Shown here in pieces: positions 13,701 through 28,700 of a stretch of 64,000 nucleotides of DNA (the first letter of the stretch is position 1; each line of letters opens with the position of its first letter). Below the pieces are notes generated by a model that saw only the letters and a list, made by a program, of their open reading frames with translations, was not told the origin of the DNA and did not search any database. The DNA is from Puffinus mauretanicus (Eukaryota; Chordata; Aves; Procellariiformes; Procellariidae). Location: assembly GCA_023333565.1 (NCBI GenBank), contig JAJKFH010004053.1:3472001-3536000 (forward strand). Direction: 5' to 3'. The position numbers were made by a program, and so were the translations under genes.

Positions 13701-16700
13701 TCCACTAGAAACCTCCTAGCAAAACTAAGATAACTAGCAATCATTCTTCTGGCATTTCTGGACGACTAAGAATTAACAAGTAGAGATTTGGTGTACTAAT
13801 TCACTGGCAAGAAGGCTTATCTAAAATTCAAATTATTTTCTAAGAGGAGGTGAGGATGTTTCTATCACAGACATTACCAAAATACAATCAACCAAGAACC
13901 ACTGACTATGAGTCAAATGACTAGTGTTAAAGACTTATCTATTTAGCATGGCAAAAGTTACTTACCCATGCAGAAAACAGAGTATCAATCAAATTGTTAT
14001 GAGGAAAAAAAAAATTAGAGGGGAATTTAAGATAAGACTCCTTCCCTCGCCTCTTACCCTACAGTTTCTGTTATAGAATAACGATTTAAATTATCGCTCT
14101 ATAGCCATCTACAACGTCACAAAACACAACTAGAGTCTTAAAAGATTTCAGAGATAGAACTGTTTACTCGCTGAACTGACAATGCAAATAATTTGCTTGA
14201 GTACATGTTGTGTGAAGTTTTAAAAAGATGCCTAGCAACTGAGAAAACAATAGGGAAAAGTTTTTCTCAAATTAAAAGCATACCTAACTTCATACATAGT
14301 TATTTACAACTGATATAAGGCAGTCTGCCCTTTCATTTTTTTGTTAATCATGTTGTTACTCTAGACATACATACAAGTGCGAAATTTCAGCACTTTCAAC
14401 TTCCACAATATTCAAACTTCAGTACAGCTTCCTACCTACATGAACATAGCAGCTTTAAATAACTATTGAACTCATCTGCCAGCTTCTGTCCAAAAGAACT
14501 AACATCATCTTCTGTAAATTACGTTTACATCTTTGGTAACATTCAAGATCTGAAAGTACTGGGGGGGACGGGGGTGGGAAAAGGACAAACAGGAATAAAA
14601 TGGGGAAACGTATTATATGCTGCCATTATAATGTACTGCATTCCATCACACTTTCTACCCAGTCTCACCCTACAACGTAGCTAATGTGTATCAGAAGAGA
14701 TCTTTCAAGATGTCTGGATTATTCAGCAAAAACCAACCAAGAACAGAACAAATACCAGAACTATTTACCAGATGATTTCAAACACTTTAGCTATGAAGAT
14801 ATATCTTTGTATTTGTAAACAGTGGGATAAAATTGAGCTTTAGATTTAAGAGTAGCCCAACAGCCATTTGGTACCTACATGAAATGAATTGGTGGCCTCA
14901 GTTCAGTTATCCTGGAGGTCTTATCTACTCGAGTGTAGAGTACTGAAGGTAACATGTGTGATAAAGAAAATAGACTTTGTGGATTCTATTCTGGATTTCA
15001 GACATGTGAACAGATACTTCCTGTAAGTCTTGCAATATCAGTTAGTGTGAAGTAGCTAGCTGATTTTACAATATACTTTAAATTGTACAAAATTTTTCAA
15101 ATCTGAGCTTTAATATGAGAGAGATACTCAGATACAGCACATACAATGAAGTTATGAAGTAATAGTTTGGACTTTATATTTAAAGACTACAATCACACTA
15201 TAAATTCAGTAAAGTTTCAATATACTATGAAGTTGTATCAGCTAGATTCCTAGGCAGTCTCTCTTCAAATTACACGTGATTACGAAAAAGTAATTTAGAA
15301 GTCATCTAAGATCACACAATTACAAAAACAGTACAATCAGCTCTTTATCTGACTATTAAGCCAACCATTGCAAACACCAGTTGTACTGAAACCTATATTT
15401 AGCACTCTCAGAACCATGGCATTCCTTTGTCTTCCTATCACCACCACCCCCTCCCCAAAGATTAAGGAATTGTAACAGAAAGAATACAATGGCAATGAAA
15501 CACCACTATCCTACTAAATACTTTTATACATTACATATAAAATGTCTACCATGGCTCTTAAAAACATTTATTTCCCAAAGTAGATTATTCATGGCCTACT
15601 GTGATACTAATCTATTAAAACATGACTTAATGTAATATGAATTGTAACTAGTACACAGCAAATAAAAGATAATTCTTATGTCTTTAAAAAGATAAGGTTT
15701 TCTTACCACATATTTTACAGCACTTATGAACTGGTTATGAAAGAGCAGATGTTGAGTTTCATCCTCTGGATTTGATGCAGTGTAAAGCATTCCACAAATA
15801 TTACAGGAAATAGCACCAAATCTCTTCTGTCCTGCATCCTATTTAAAAAAAAAAAAGGAAAAAAAAAAAGGTATTTGTCAATTGCAAGCACAGTAAATAC
15901 AGTTCAACAGAACTTTCATCTAATCAGACGTGCCTTTTATAACTTATCTTCTGGAAACCCAACACAGAGGGTAAAATGGAGTGAAACAAGAGAAAACAAG
16001 TACAGAATTTAGAATTCCATCTTTCAAAAACCCACACAGCCTCAAAAGGGACCGGCATCAATCACAGAGCAAACTCTACCCAACACTAAAATTAGCTCCC
16101 CTCCCATTAGTTTTGAACAAATGACTTCTCTTTTATGATATACAAAGAACAGAGAATTCTTCCTTCGTTACCCTATTTGCAGTAAATATAATCATCTTCC
16201 ACAAAGAAAATTCCCACACCCAGCCCCACGCTATTTTGTTTTCCCTACAGTCCTGCTGCTGACTGCCTTTTGGTTGTGAGTTGCTTTGAGGTGGGCCAAA
16301 GGTGAGCCATTTTCCTGAATGTTTGGAAGGATATTATAAAAAACAAAAGTTACAGAAATAGTCATTAAGATCAGCAATATATCTGCGACAGCTGATGACT
16401 ACCTTTTAGGTTTTTACGAAAACCAAGTATTTCAAGGCAATCAAATAGTATTATGTTTTTTTACCCCTCTCTTCATTGATTAAAAGCCTCATTTAATATA
16501 GTCTCAGGACTGAAGTCTTAACTCTTAATTGGAAACAGCTAACTATGATGTTTGACATGCTATCTTAATTGCACAGGGTTCATAACTTATTTTTCAGACA
16601 CTGGATAGCAGCTACAATACAAATGGAAGATCATACCATTTCACTCATGACCCTTTAGGTTATCCTTCTACTCCATAACCAACCATTATCAAACTAAGGT

Positions 16701-19700
16701 ACTCAGTATCTATTGCTTTGCTATTTATTCATTAAAACAGTGTTATTAATTTGGAAGTATGCTCAGATTAAGGAGTCAGTCCCTAATAAAGAGTGAAGTG
16801 TCAGGTGCAGGGGGGGCCTTTTGCAAAGAGCAAAATAATACCAGTTAGATTGAAGTCTCTAGCCAAAAAGGCATGTTTTAAGTTATGGTTTAATGCTCAA
16901 ATACGTTATTTTTTTTTCCTCTAATTGCATTTGGAAATTGAGTTTATGTAAGCAGCAATAAATGTCACTCTTAATCTATTTTAACATATATCACAAGTAA
17001 TAGAGAAATAAAAAGTTATTTTATACTCTAAAATAGGATACTATATAAGCAAACAAAGACTTGAGGGTGTTTTTTAAAAGGAAATTGATCTGTTTGCCCA
17101 AATTGAAAATGCACAATTTGCAAGAAAACAGATCACCTGAACTTAATTTTGTTTTCTAAGAGCTGAAAATATTCATAGTAAAAAAACCTACTTTACAGAA
17201 GAAAGCATTTTGCAACAAACACAGCAAAAGTGTTTACGAATAATTTCTTACTCCTTCCGTCTTCAAAGGTACATTTAAGTACGTCTAAGAGCTAGATGAC
17301 AGCTCAGTTTTCCACGCAACAGCAACTTATTTCAAGCAGTCATTAGTGAAATCTAAAATGTAGGTATCAGTTTCTTTCCAAGAAGAGACTAAAGGTACAA
17401 CCAGCCAGGCAAACTCAGAGTTGAACTTCTCTTTAAGAGCACATATACGGAGCTCAGCCAAAAGAAAGCAGCTGAATCTGAGAAGTCATTGCTTTAATGA
17501 TACATCAATTTATACATTCCTACTGTATACAGAAGGAGAAACAAGAATACACTAATTTTCTGAAGGAAAAAGGAAAGATGAACCCTGAGGTTATATTTGC
17601 AAAGTCAGAATAAGATGAGGCATCTAAAGGTGTAAAAACTGAATCGAACACATTTTATTTTAACTGCAAACCTCCTTTAAAGCAGCAATATAGTTCCAAA
17701 CAAGGTACCCATCTGGCCACCAAAATACACTGCATTTCAAGGGTTTATACATGAAAGATGAAAAAAGGCAGTTCAGCAGGAAAGACAATGTATGGCGATT
17801 ATCTTAAGATGAACCAATTGAACCGAACTTAGTAATTCCTATCTTGAAGATGGAGAATATATCCCCTATATCTCAGGTAGGATAAGTGAAGAGGAAGTCT
17901 ACTCTGATGCTTGGAATATACTTCAAAAAAATAAGACATGTAAATTAGAAAACCAGCTACATAAAGCAACTCTTAAAATATTTAGCACATATCAGTACTG
18001 CGGTAAGTTTCATGAAACAATTTCTGTTCAAATGATCAAGAAGCTAAAGGTATTTAAGCTAAGATATCTATTAGTTTACTACCAAAAATCTCAAGCCAAA
18101 AACAAAAGCCTAGCTATGTAGGAAGTCATCAAAAAATTTGGGGCAAGGATATCCTCAAAGTTGTCAGGCTCCTTAGCTCATCCCACTTTGCCTTGTAAAT
18201 ACATATGCTGTTTTGCAAGTCTCCAGGAACAGATTATTTCCCTGGAATAGTACTGCCATATTGTATTTTACAGTTTGACTTTCTTGGATGTTGCTGGTAC
18301 CAGTGGGTTTGAGTTTTTTAGGGGGATTTTTTGCTTGGTTTTTGTTTTTTAAGGATTTCACTGATATTACTATGTTTACACGCATTCAGTCATATCAATG
18401 GGCTACACACACAGGTTAACATTAAAAACTTGTTATGTGAATATCAGAAAAAACACACTGTAGTATCTAAAGCAATCTTTTGAATGCTGTAGCCCTAACA
18501 AGTGTTGACTATACTTTTTAGCAAATATTTTACAGTATCCTGAGGGTAGTAAAGAAGATAGCTTTTTTGTGTAACTGAAGTACTATTTCAAAGCCGCACC
18601 ACAGGATATAACGCTTCAGACCAAAAAAAAAAAAAAAAAAGCAGCTTTGTAAATCCAATCCAGACTACAACAAGAAAACCAGGACATGCAAAATAAACTC
18701 AGGAATCATGAAGAATGCATTTTTGTACTTTAACAAAACACCTACACAATCTGACTATTTTTAACCTGATGTCATTGCATAAGCAAAAGTGGAAAAGGCA
18801 TGCATCAAGAAGGAAAAAGTGCTCACAAACAATAATACTGCATTAAACATTGCCAGTCCTTCCTAACGGGGAGGGAGGAACAAAAAAACCAAAAAAAACC
18901 AACCAAACAAAAAAAGGCAAGAACACCTTATGCACCACATACGAGAGTAAATAAAAACTTAACACTGGGATTTGGGGAGGGAAGAAAAAAAAATTCTTCT
19001 CAGCAAACATCAGGTACTGGGTACTAGAGAACAAACTGTCGACTTGTCACATCTAGAAAAAGATGTAAGAGGTTTGACTCTCAGAACTTAGAGAAAAGTT
19101 TTTCAAAGCAGTGTTTAAGAAAACGTGGGGTTGCAGGCAGAAAAATGTGTTACTCTATTTAAAACTCAATTTTCTAAACAGTAACAATAAAGAGCAGGGA
19201 TACTTTCACTTCCTAAGCAAATTCTGCATGTGTAGATGGCAATTAAGCATTCCCGACATCTCACACAATCCTCTAATATAGGTACAGGATATACGAGACC
19301 CAGTGTTTCAAGGCTAACTGTAACTGAACATTGCAACAACGCTGTCTTAATCTCCAGAAGAGTTTCTTAATTCTGTGTTAGACAGAAAGAAAAGTCTTAC
19401 CAATATCTTCTTTGAGAAGGTGCATGTCTGCTGATCCTCCATATGTGGAATAAGGAGCCCTGCAAGCAAAAAAGGCATTTGGTGCCTCCGTAGAAGATGA
19501 AAAGGGGCCCTTTTTTTTTTTTTTTTCTTTTTTTTTTTTTCCCCTCTCTCGTCAGGCACAGATTAGGTCACCTCCTTCTTGATTACCTAGTGTTAGTTAG
19601 AGGAAGATTATTTTTTCCTCTAGCCTTTTCACAGAACAAAGAATAAAATGCAGCCATAAAAACAGGCAGGCTGGAAAGGAAATACAAGAAGAGCAGGAAG

Positions 19701-22700
19701 GAACAACACAAAGATTTTTGGGCTCTCCACAGAAAATGAAAAGGTCAAAGAATGCTATTTCAACGAAAGATGCATTCAAGACTGAAGCTGGTGGGTAGAT
19801 CCCCTTGTTGACCAGGAGGATCAGAAGACATGACCCAACTTAGAAACAAGTTTCACTTCAAATGAGGACTGTGGAATTTAACAAAAATAACCAAACCAAC
19901 CAACCAAAAAAAAAAAACCCCATCACCAGTACCCATCTTTCTGAAAAGCTATTTTAGTCAAAGGATATAAATCAACTTCAGAACTGTAATGTATCTAATT
20001 TTATTTAACATTTTTGAAAAATGAAAATGGAGGGTCATTATACATGTATACATTATACATGAAATTATGTCCTCACTGGTCATTAGCTAAAGCAATATGA
20101 AAAAAATAAAAAGTTAAACAAATCTGCACAATATTTACAATGGATAATTAATCCATTAATAATGGATAATTAATTAATTAATGGATAATTAATTCTCAAA
20201 CCATATAAAAACATAATTCAAGTATATTACAGAGAGTGTTCTGATGTGTACTGGTTTTGGCTGGGATAAGCTTAATTTCCCTCACAGCAGCTGCTATGGT
20301 GCTTTTTTAGATTTGTGACCAAAACAGTGTTGATAACACAGGGATGTTTTAGCTATTCCTGCACAGTACTTACACAGTGTCAAGGCCTTTTCTGTTTTTC
20401 ACGCTGCTGTGCCAGCCAGTCGGCTGGGGGTGCACAAGAAGATGGGAGGGGACACAGCTGGGACAGCTGACCCCAACTGACCAGAGGGATATCCCATACC
20501 ATATGACGTCATGCTGAGCAATAAAAACTGAGGAAAAGAGGGAGGAAGGGAGGGATGGTTGGAGTTACAGCATTTGTCTTCCCAATGGTTACACATGATG
20601 GTGTTCAGCTTTTGCTTTGCCTATTAAACTGTCCTTATCTCAACCCATGAGTTTTCTCCCCCATCCAACTTGAGGGGAGTGAGCGAGCAGCTGCACGGTA
20701 CTTAGCTGCCTGCCAGGGTTAACCCACAACACAATGTTAGTAGCCTTGATGGTTTAATTCCTGCATCAGGTGCCCAGCTAATCTGACAAAACATTCTCAT
20801 GCTCAGGACAAAGGACACCAAACACAACCCACCTGAATTTGCTAGAGAAAGCTGGGTTGCTGTGGTGAAGTAGAAATGGGAACGAGTGATAATAAGAAAG
20901 GATGGCCATTGCTGTCCCCTAAAAGCAGAGCTGTCCCAAAGGGTAAAGATTTGTGTGGGAAGAAAGGAAGAGTGATTGCTCTCAACTACCAAACTCCCTC
21001 CCCAGTCACTTATGCAGTAACCACTGTTTTTTTTTTAACTGGGATTACAGGAAAGAAAAGAGGCAGTACTTAACGAATGTGAACAACAAAAGATTGCCCA
21101 AAAGCCATTCTCCAATTCTTCAGAGAAATTGCCAGCCGGACTATACCAGTTTAAGGAAGAAAACAGCAACTTTAAATGATAGCTATGCAACTTTCCTCAG
21201 GCTCATAAGAAATCATTTTTACACTTCTTATTTCCACTGAGGATTCTGTTTTCAGCTTAAATCAAAACATTTCTTTCATATATTACCTATTTCAGTCAAA
21301 CAGGAAACCATGTTCAAGTTTAACCAAAATATATGTAAGGAAAAATTCAAGTATGATATCCAAATATGTAAATTGAATTAGTTTGCACATTACTTTCATA
21401 TATAGCACTAATTCAAACCTCAGAATCAAAAGCATCTTCCATCAAGCAATCCTGATCCATGCATTTGCTGATGCTTATAAAGATCACCTACATTTAATCA
21501 TGTTTGCTTGCATCTAGGCATTAACTCAGATCTCTAGAAAGGCAGAAAAGTCTCTGTAACTCTATAATGTCTTTTTATCACTTCAGTGATTTGTTTTCAC
21601 TGTTTATTCTTTTTACACGTTCTTCCCTAAAATTGATGAGTATCATTTTCAAAAGACTAGCTTCATTTTCAAAGGAACACATCTCCTTAGTAGCATAAAT
21701 GGAAGAAGTACCCCTGTACCTCATAGGTCATTATTTAGAACATTCCTTTGTAGCATTAATGCTTTTATCAATTCCTATTCTTATGGTCAAAATTTTGTCC
21801 TAGATCTGGCAGGCAAACAGAATTTTTACAAGAAGCGAACAACTGACTTTCCTTCTCTTGGATGTAAAGCATATCTCATTTTATGAAAATTGAAAACATA
21901 TGTTTTGCACATTTGTATTTCTTTCCATTTCAGAAGTTAAAGGAACAGCTGATTTCATATTCAAGTTCTCATATTTGCACATTAGATTCCAGTACTTAGA
22001 AAGTAAAAAACAATTTTAGTGCATTATTTTGTAGAACTTCCAATATGGAGCTTCACGTAACCTGTCAACCTACCAACTGAACATTTACATGAAGTGTAAG
22101 AAGGTACAGTTCACAAATATTCAGAACAGACTACTTCTCTAAACACCAAGTCATGGATTTGGAACATAATATATTTTTAGCCTCAATCTTAATTTCTTTC
22201 CTCCAGAAAAACAGATCATGCTTTCCGAGGTCTGAACCTAAACCTTTGCACATTACTTTGAACACCATTGTTTCCTGTCACTGTTTGTTTTACGAAGTTT
22301 GTTGCAGCATTAGATTCCTTGCTGTTTTCAGCTGAAGTTCTACATTCTGAAGAGACTTGCTTTTTAAGATGTGTGACAGCAAGCAAATCTGAAGAAAACA
22401 GAAACAACTCATCTTTTGTCTTAATTGTACCTCTACAAAATGAAGATAACTTTATGTTTGAAACATAAATAGATAACTAGATGATGTGTACCAAGAAAGA
22501 GAATGGTGCAAGTACAGCTACTAAATATTTCTTCTACAAATGGAAGTTATATTATTTTACTTCTGTTACAGTCAAATAGCCTTAAAGCTTGTTAAAGATT
22601 ATGTTACTTAAGAAAAATAGAAAATGAATCTATTCATTACAGCAATCATATGGGAGAAGAAGCAAGGTAAGATATAGCTTTAAGGATTAAATATAAAAAA

Positions 22701-25700
22701 ATAAAGCATATTGTGGAAAACAAAGACTAGTTTTACCATAACACCTCTCTAAATACAGCTCAGGAAATGAAAAGGTTGGAATACACAGACAGTATGTAAC
22801 ATCCCAAACTCTGAGCCTCAGATACTGTAAAGACAATTAAAAGGACAGATGTCAAACTTAAATACAAAAGACTAGGAAAATTCGATAGCAAAAAAACAGC
22901 AAAACAAAGATAATGTATCATGTGGTGAGTCAAACTAAGCCTAACTAGTTTTTCCCCTTTGGTTACAAAAAGGAAAAAAGGATTCTGTACATACATTAAG
23001 ATGGACTGGCTTCACAGATCTCCCAAAGAATCAGATTTCATAGTAGAGAGCCCAAAATTGCACCTTTCAGGCATCTGATTTTTTTAAAAAGTGTAACAAA
23101 GTGCAAGTTGAATGTTCCTAGCTAACAATAAAAGCATGACTTCCCAACTTTGCTCAAGGTAAAGAAGAATAATGAAACTGCTTCTCTTAACACAGCACCA
23201 GAAACTTGAAATAAAAATGATTTATAGCTATTAACTATAAAATTCTTCACAGACACTATAAATGCTAATTTAAGTGATTTGGCTGTGTGTAGTAAGACTG
23301 CTGTCTGTATAGGAGAAATTTCAACCTGAACGGCTTTTAAAGCAAATGAATCTTTTCTCTGTTCTCAGAGGATCAGCACAGAAGTACACCTTTGAAAATA
23401 TTTCCTAAAAAAAAAACCCAAAACAAAACAAACAACAAAAAAAAGTCCTGCCATTCAGAATCAACATTTAAGAAATTCACCATGGTTTTGCAAACAACAC
23501 TATTAATTACAAAATGTACCTTATTTTATTACATGCATTTAATCCCCAATCTTTTGAGTATCTGTACGAGCAAAGTCTGGTACTTTAGCAGTCAATTTAG
23601 CGATTTTTCCCCTCTAGATGCTAGCACAAATTATTCTAGACATAACTATGTCTTGTCTCCACAGTAACTAATGTCAAGGATAGGATTTTACAAAATGGCT
23701 TAATAAATATTTGGGTTCCTCTGTATTTTTTGACAATGCGAAAAGCAGCTGTGTCCCCCCATCCCCCAAAAGAATAAGAGAGCAATACCTTACCTAATGC
23801 TTTCTTGGTAAAGAAAACTACAAGCATTACCAAAATGCCCTTTCAACACAATAAAAAGCCTACTCTGAACTCAATGAAATCAAAGTGAATTAGATTTGTA
23901 TGAAGTGCTGAAATATATTAGATATTATGAAGCTGTTACTTTGACATTTAAAAATTAAATACAGTGCTCACTTGCATTTTCCAGAAATACACATAGAAAA
24001 CAAGAAACTAGGTCTCTCCCATTTTCCCTACTGTTTTTCACTGATGACCCATTCTTTATATTCTAAAATTTTGCTAGATAAATAACTTAAATTTTTACTG
24101 TTGAATACCTAGGGAAAAAATATTATTCTCCTAATTTGGGCTGAAAACAAGAATACTACCAGCATAGTCTGTAAGTTGCAAAAAATCTCTTTGTATGAGC
24201 ACTGTAGAGGAGAGCTACACAACCTCTCTTCAGTAGCTAACCAAGAAGTTATGTATTTCTTTTTGTCAAAGATCCTAACAACTCTTCTATTACTGTATGA
24301 GCAAAAATTAAGTTAGCTTTACTGAAATGAAGAGGAATATTCTTATAGTCCTTTTAACAAAGATATTTAATTATACATTTTAACTTTGTTGATAAAATGA
24401 GTTTAAAAGAGGCAACAGCTGAAATACTTCGTAAATGTTAGATATGGTTCACTTATCATCCTGTGACTAGGCATTCAAGTGCCTAGATTTGTATCCCTTT
24501 AGGCAAATGAAGGATATGTTCATCAATTTAGTTCTCAGAAGTTTTGATTTTAAAATATTTCAGTATGCATATAAGAGAGTGTTCAGAATTCACCTGGTTC
24601 TATTTTAGTTAATATTTTCATGTGTATAATCCATGTATTACATGAAAAAACTGCAATTTAGCAAGACCACCAGTTATATGTGAGAGGGGTTAATTTCATA
24701 AGAAGCTTACTACAGAGTCCTCCTTCCTAATGGCCTGTATTCCTCTCCCTCTGTAGCTTCCCAGCTCCAGCCTTTCATTTCTCAAGGATTATCTGATGTG
24801 TGGATTATTAAAAACACAAAACTAAACACAATCAAAACCTCCAATTGTTTCACTATCAAGTTGTGTGATTCTACAAGATAGAAACGACTGTGCATCACTC
24901 TCTTCCTTCTCATTTTGCATTTTCTTGTTTTAAAAGAGATACCTGCATTTGGTAGCTAATAGCAAATAAGGGTAAGAACAAATAACCAAACTAGTATTGC
25001 TGCTTAAATATTATGGTGAAAATGAGTGTATCCACAGGAAAATCTTTAAGTTTGTCTCAGAACAATGGACATTTGAATGATGCAGGAATAAATCTGTTGA
25101 TATTAATTTTGCACACAATCTGCCAGATGCACCTTGCCCTATAATTCTAAAATTTGAAGAAACTGAGATTTTGCACATAAGTAAAGGCAAGTTCATTCTC
25201 CCTAAAACAACTGTATTTACTGAACAGCCATTCTATTAAAAAATACAGAAATTTGTTTTAACAAGAATCAGCTTTAAACGTTAAGTCTGTCTGCCACCAT
25301 TTTTTCCATCAATACTGACTGACAATCTAGTAAGGTTCTACTTTAACAAATCATTTCAATGGCAACAGTAGTACGTATAAGTAATGATTTTTAGACAAGT
25401 TCATAAAAACACAGCACTGCAAATTCAACAGTAATTTCTTTGAGAAGCTATAAGCCTTACTAAAAGGGTATTACTTACTATGATCAGCTGCTTATCACTA
25501 TCTTTTCCTGCTTCTTTTAGCTTCTGAATATGTTCCTCAGATGGTAGGAAGTTACTGCATTTTGATGCTAATGAAGGATTTGACAATGGGACCCTTGAAA
25601 TATAAATATATTTCATGTTAAAAAAGGGACTGCTTATACATGTCATCCTAGACACTCAAAGCCGTTGTGATTAGTATAACTAAACTTCAACGAGATGCAA

Positions 25701-28700
25701 ATCCAAGCTGATTACCCAAAACACAGTCCTATATATTTTAATTTGTAATTCAAATGGAAAAATAAGGAAATAAAAGGATTAACCAAAAAATACAGTTTGT
25801 GACTAGCCTAATTACAAGAATATTTTTTTCATGAAAAATAAATAAAATATTAAATTTATAATCAAGTGGGGTAGGTTAGTCACAACCATTAACACAAGCA
25901 TTTAACTGAGGCATTTTCAGAGTGTGACTGATGGTGCCTAATGCTATGTATTTCCTACATAAGGTTTAGGTTTCTAGTTTTAGGTATCACACATCAGGCT
26001 GCTAAAGTAGACCATGTAAATATTCCCACAAATATAAGTGGGCAGTATAAAACAGATGTCATAAATCTGTCAAATTCAATTCAAACCTATTCTCTTTCAA
26101 TGGCTGGCAGTGAAGGGAGGGAGAAGAGAACCTGAGGAATAAATGGATGGATATCACTGGAATCTCTCTCACTCAGTTTAAGTTTCCCCTTGTCACGACT
26201 GAAAGAAACACTTGGAAAGTACTATAATACATCAATAACAAAGTTATGAACCCGCTACTATATTCAGGGGAAAAATAACATTAATCCCAGGTTTGGATAA
26301 AACTTGTGGCGATCACCAAAGCAAAACACACACAAAAATACCCGTACTTCAACCAGGTATTTACAAATTCTCTGTTTCTGAGCGAACTAAGGATATAGGG
26401 CCAAACACTTAATTGTAGCACCTGCTACATGTAGCTATAGTACATGTAGCAGGTTAATAAAATTTTCTTTTATTCAAAAATAAAAACTCTTGCCAGATGT
26501 TTTTAAAACACCATTTTTTGTGCTAAATCAGAGCTAATTTTTTTATTCCTGTCATGTGCCTCAAAATTTGCATTAAGTAGCTACTTCAAGGTTTGCCTTT
26601 TCCCGCTGCAACCTTTTCTTACAAAGCCCTGAAGAGAGCTACACTGTAGATATGCACGTTACTCTATGTTATGGCAGGAGTACCACAGAAAGAATGATGG
26701 CTTAAATCTTGGATAGCATATGGAAAGCAGGGTAAGAAAGCTCTCACAAGAAAAATAATATCCAAATAATAGTAAAGCAATATGGGCTTGTTCAGCTAAT
26801 AAAGTTAGTAAAGTTGAGTAGATACCATAAAGCTGTTTGGCAGTTGAGAATAAAAATATGAACAATCAAAGTTATTGTAATATTTATTGAAAAATCTAAA
26901 AACATTAATTTAGCTAGTTTTACATCTACCTTACCGCCCATCTTCTGTGAAATTCCATAGTAGTAGAGTTTTTCAACATGTACAAAAGGGCTGGTTAGTC
27001 AGAATTGTTAATCTGGCCTCAGATAGACGTACTGAAAATGTACTGCATCATTTCTTCTTGTCTCCATTATGAATATAGAAAACAGTATCAATATACTAAC
27101 CACTGTGCCAACTATGTTGCTGTTGAAGGTATCAGGTATGAAGAAATTATTGTCTTTAACTTGTAATTGGCTAAAACCAGACACTACGTCAGAATTGTTC
27201 AAAAACTACAACAGTCAACATTATCAAGGATAAAACGTAAATTTGAACTGTTAGTAGTAAGAACAATTTAGTTAGTAGTAAGAACAAGAATCATTTTTTA
27301 TATGGCAGCTGACACCTTCATTTCACAGGAATCACAAAACAATCCCAAATTAAATCCTCTCTTCCCCACCTAAAAAGATTTCATATATACATACATTTCA
27401 TATAATTTAAGGATTAGAAAAATCTTCCAGAAGTAACTGAAATAATTCAGTAAGTGAAAATCATGTGGTAAACCCTTCCTGTACTCTCTGGTTATCATCG
27501 AAGAGACCATTGAAATGTTTCGCCAACTCTGTTAAATTTTACTTTTTAAAATAAATGTGCAGTTACAAATATCTTGTTTAATAATTTTCTTAACAAAATA
27601 AAAACATCCCTTAATAACTGGGAAAAATGAAAGTCCATTTTTATAACGGACAAGTCACTTATTTGAAACTGAAAGTTGAGGCTGGGAGACAACAGAACAC
27701 TTAGTCTTATAATAAAATCTCTCTATGGAAGGTTACTGTATGGAAGGTTACTATAATTTCATAATGTATTAAATACTATACCTGTTCTCAGTTTCAGAAG
27801 TTTGATTTGTAAATGAAGTTTGCTTCAACTGCTTGGGAGCCAAACCTACAATTAATCAAAGATTGTAACTTCATTATAAAGTTTTTCGTTGCAAAGGAAA
27901 TTTGAGCTACACAAATAGTGATTTGCAAAAACATATTCAAGACAATGTTGCAATTTGTTCATGGCCAATAAAAAGATAGAACCTCGAGGTAGTATTCAGA
28001 TGTTTCTCCATACATACTTAAAAAAATACACAATTTTCTTCAACATTTCCACAGCAGTTCTGCAGAGCAGTTTGCCTGCAGCTAAACAAGGCCAGTAGTG
28101 AAACTACACAGGAGTTTAAATCTGTTTATACCGACACCCATATAAATAGCTCTACGTATAGTATTAGAATCATAAATGTATAGTATGCCCCCACCCAAGG
28201 TGTGTTCTGTAACACTTAAGGAAAAGAAACAATCAAGAAGGGCAAAAGAAAGAAAAAACATTTTTTTTACATTCTCTAACAGTACAATTAGAGTATTTTG
28301 CCCTTCAAAAATACCCTACAATGGCAGGAAAAAAAGAAACTATTTAGTAAAGCTAAATAGTTAAACAGCGCACCCAAAATCAGGTTCAGATTAAAAAACA
28401 AACAAACAAAAAAAACCCAAACAAAAACAAAACTCAAACCAAACCAAAAATCCAAAAGCAAAAGGATGAAATATTAAGAGGGAAGTTAATGAAGAGATAT
28501 GTTAGTGATCCATCGATAATATTTCTTAGTCAAATGTACTTGAGTCAAAATATTCACATCACACTCATCATAAGGTTTGACAAATTGCATTCACCCATAA
28601 ATGAAGACTGGGTAATAAAAACTCAATTAATAATTTGGTCAAGATCAAGTAGAACAATTTAGGAGAAAGAAATGCAGATACTTATTCAAAGGAAGTGGTA

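Larger units (their letters stand above)
15839..25478 (-). other. ESCO1: ESCO1 intron, the longest, with a solo LTR
   Basis: GT-AG intron of 9640 nt. It contains the ERVL-type solo LTR at 20247-20731, a T run at 19511-19540, an A run at 18623-18640, A/C-rich CCAAA-type tracts near 18881-18914, 19883-19920 and 23407-23440, and a TTAAT/ATGGAT microsatellite near 20145-20195. No coding exon recognised. Confidence 0.8.
25594..27781 (-). other. ESCO1: ESCO1 intron
   Basis: GT-AG intron of 2188 nt. It holds a perfect 14-bp palindrome at 26420-26454 and two tiny tandem duplications (27250-27287, period 21; 27724-27752, period 15). Confidence 0.85.

Noticed and set aside
20702..21240. Several 65-96-codon frames around the LTR end
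   Set aside because: They lie in LTR U5 and adjacent intron sequence with no protein resemblance; the LTR has no internal coding region attached.
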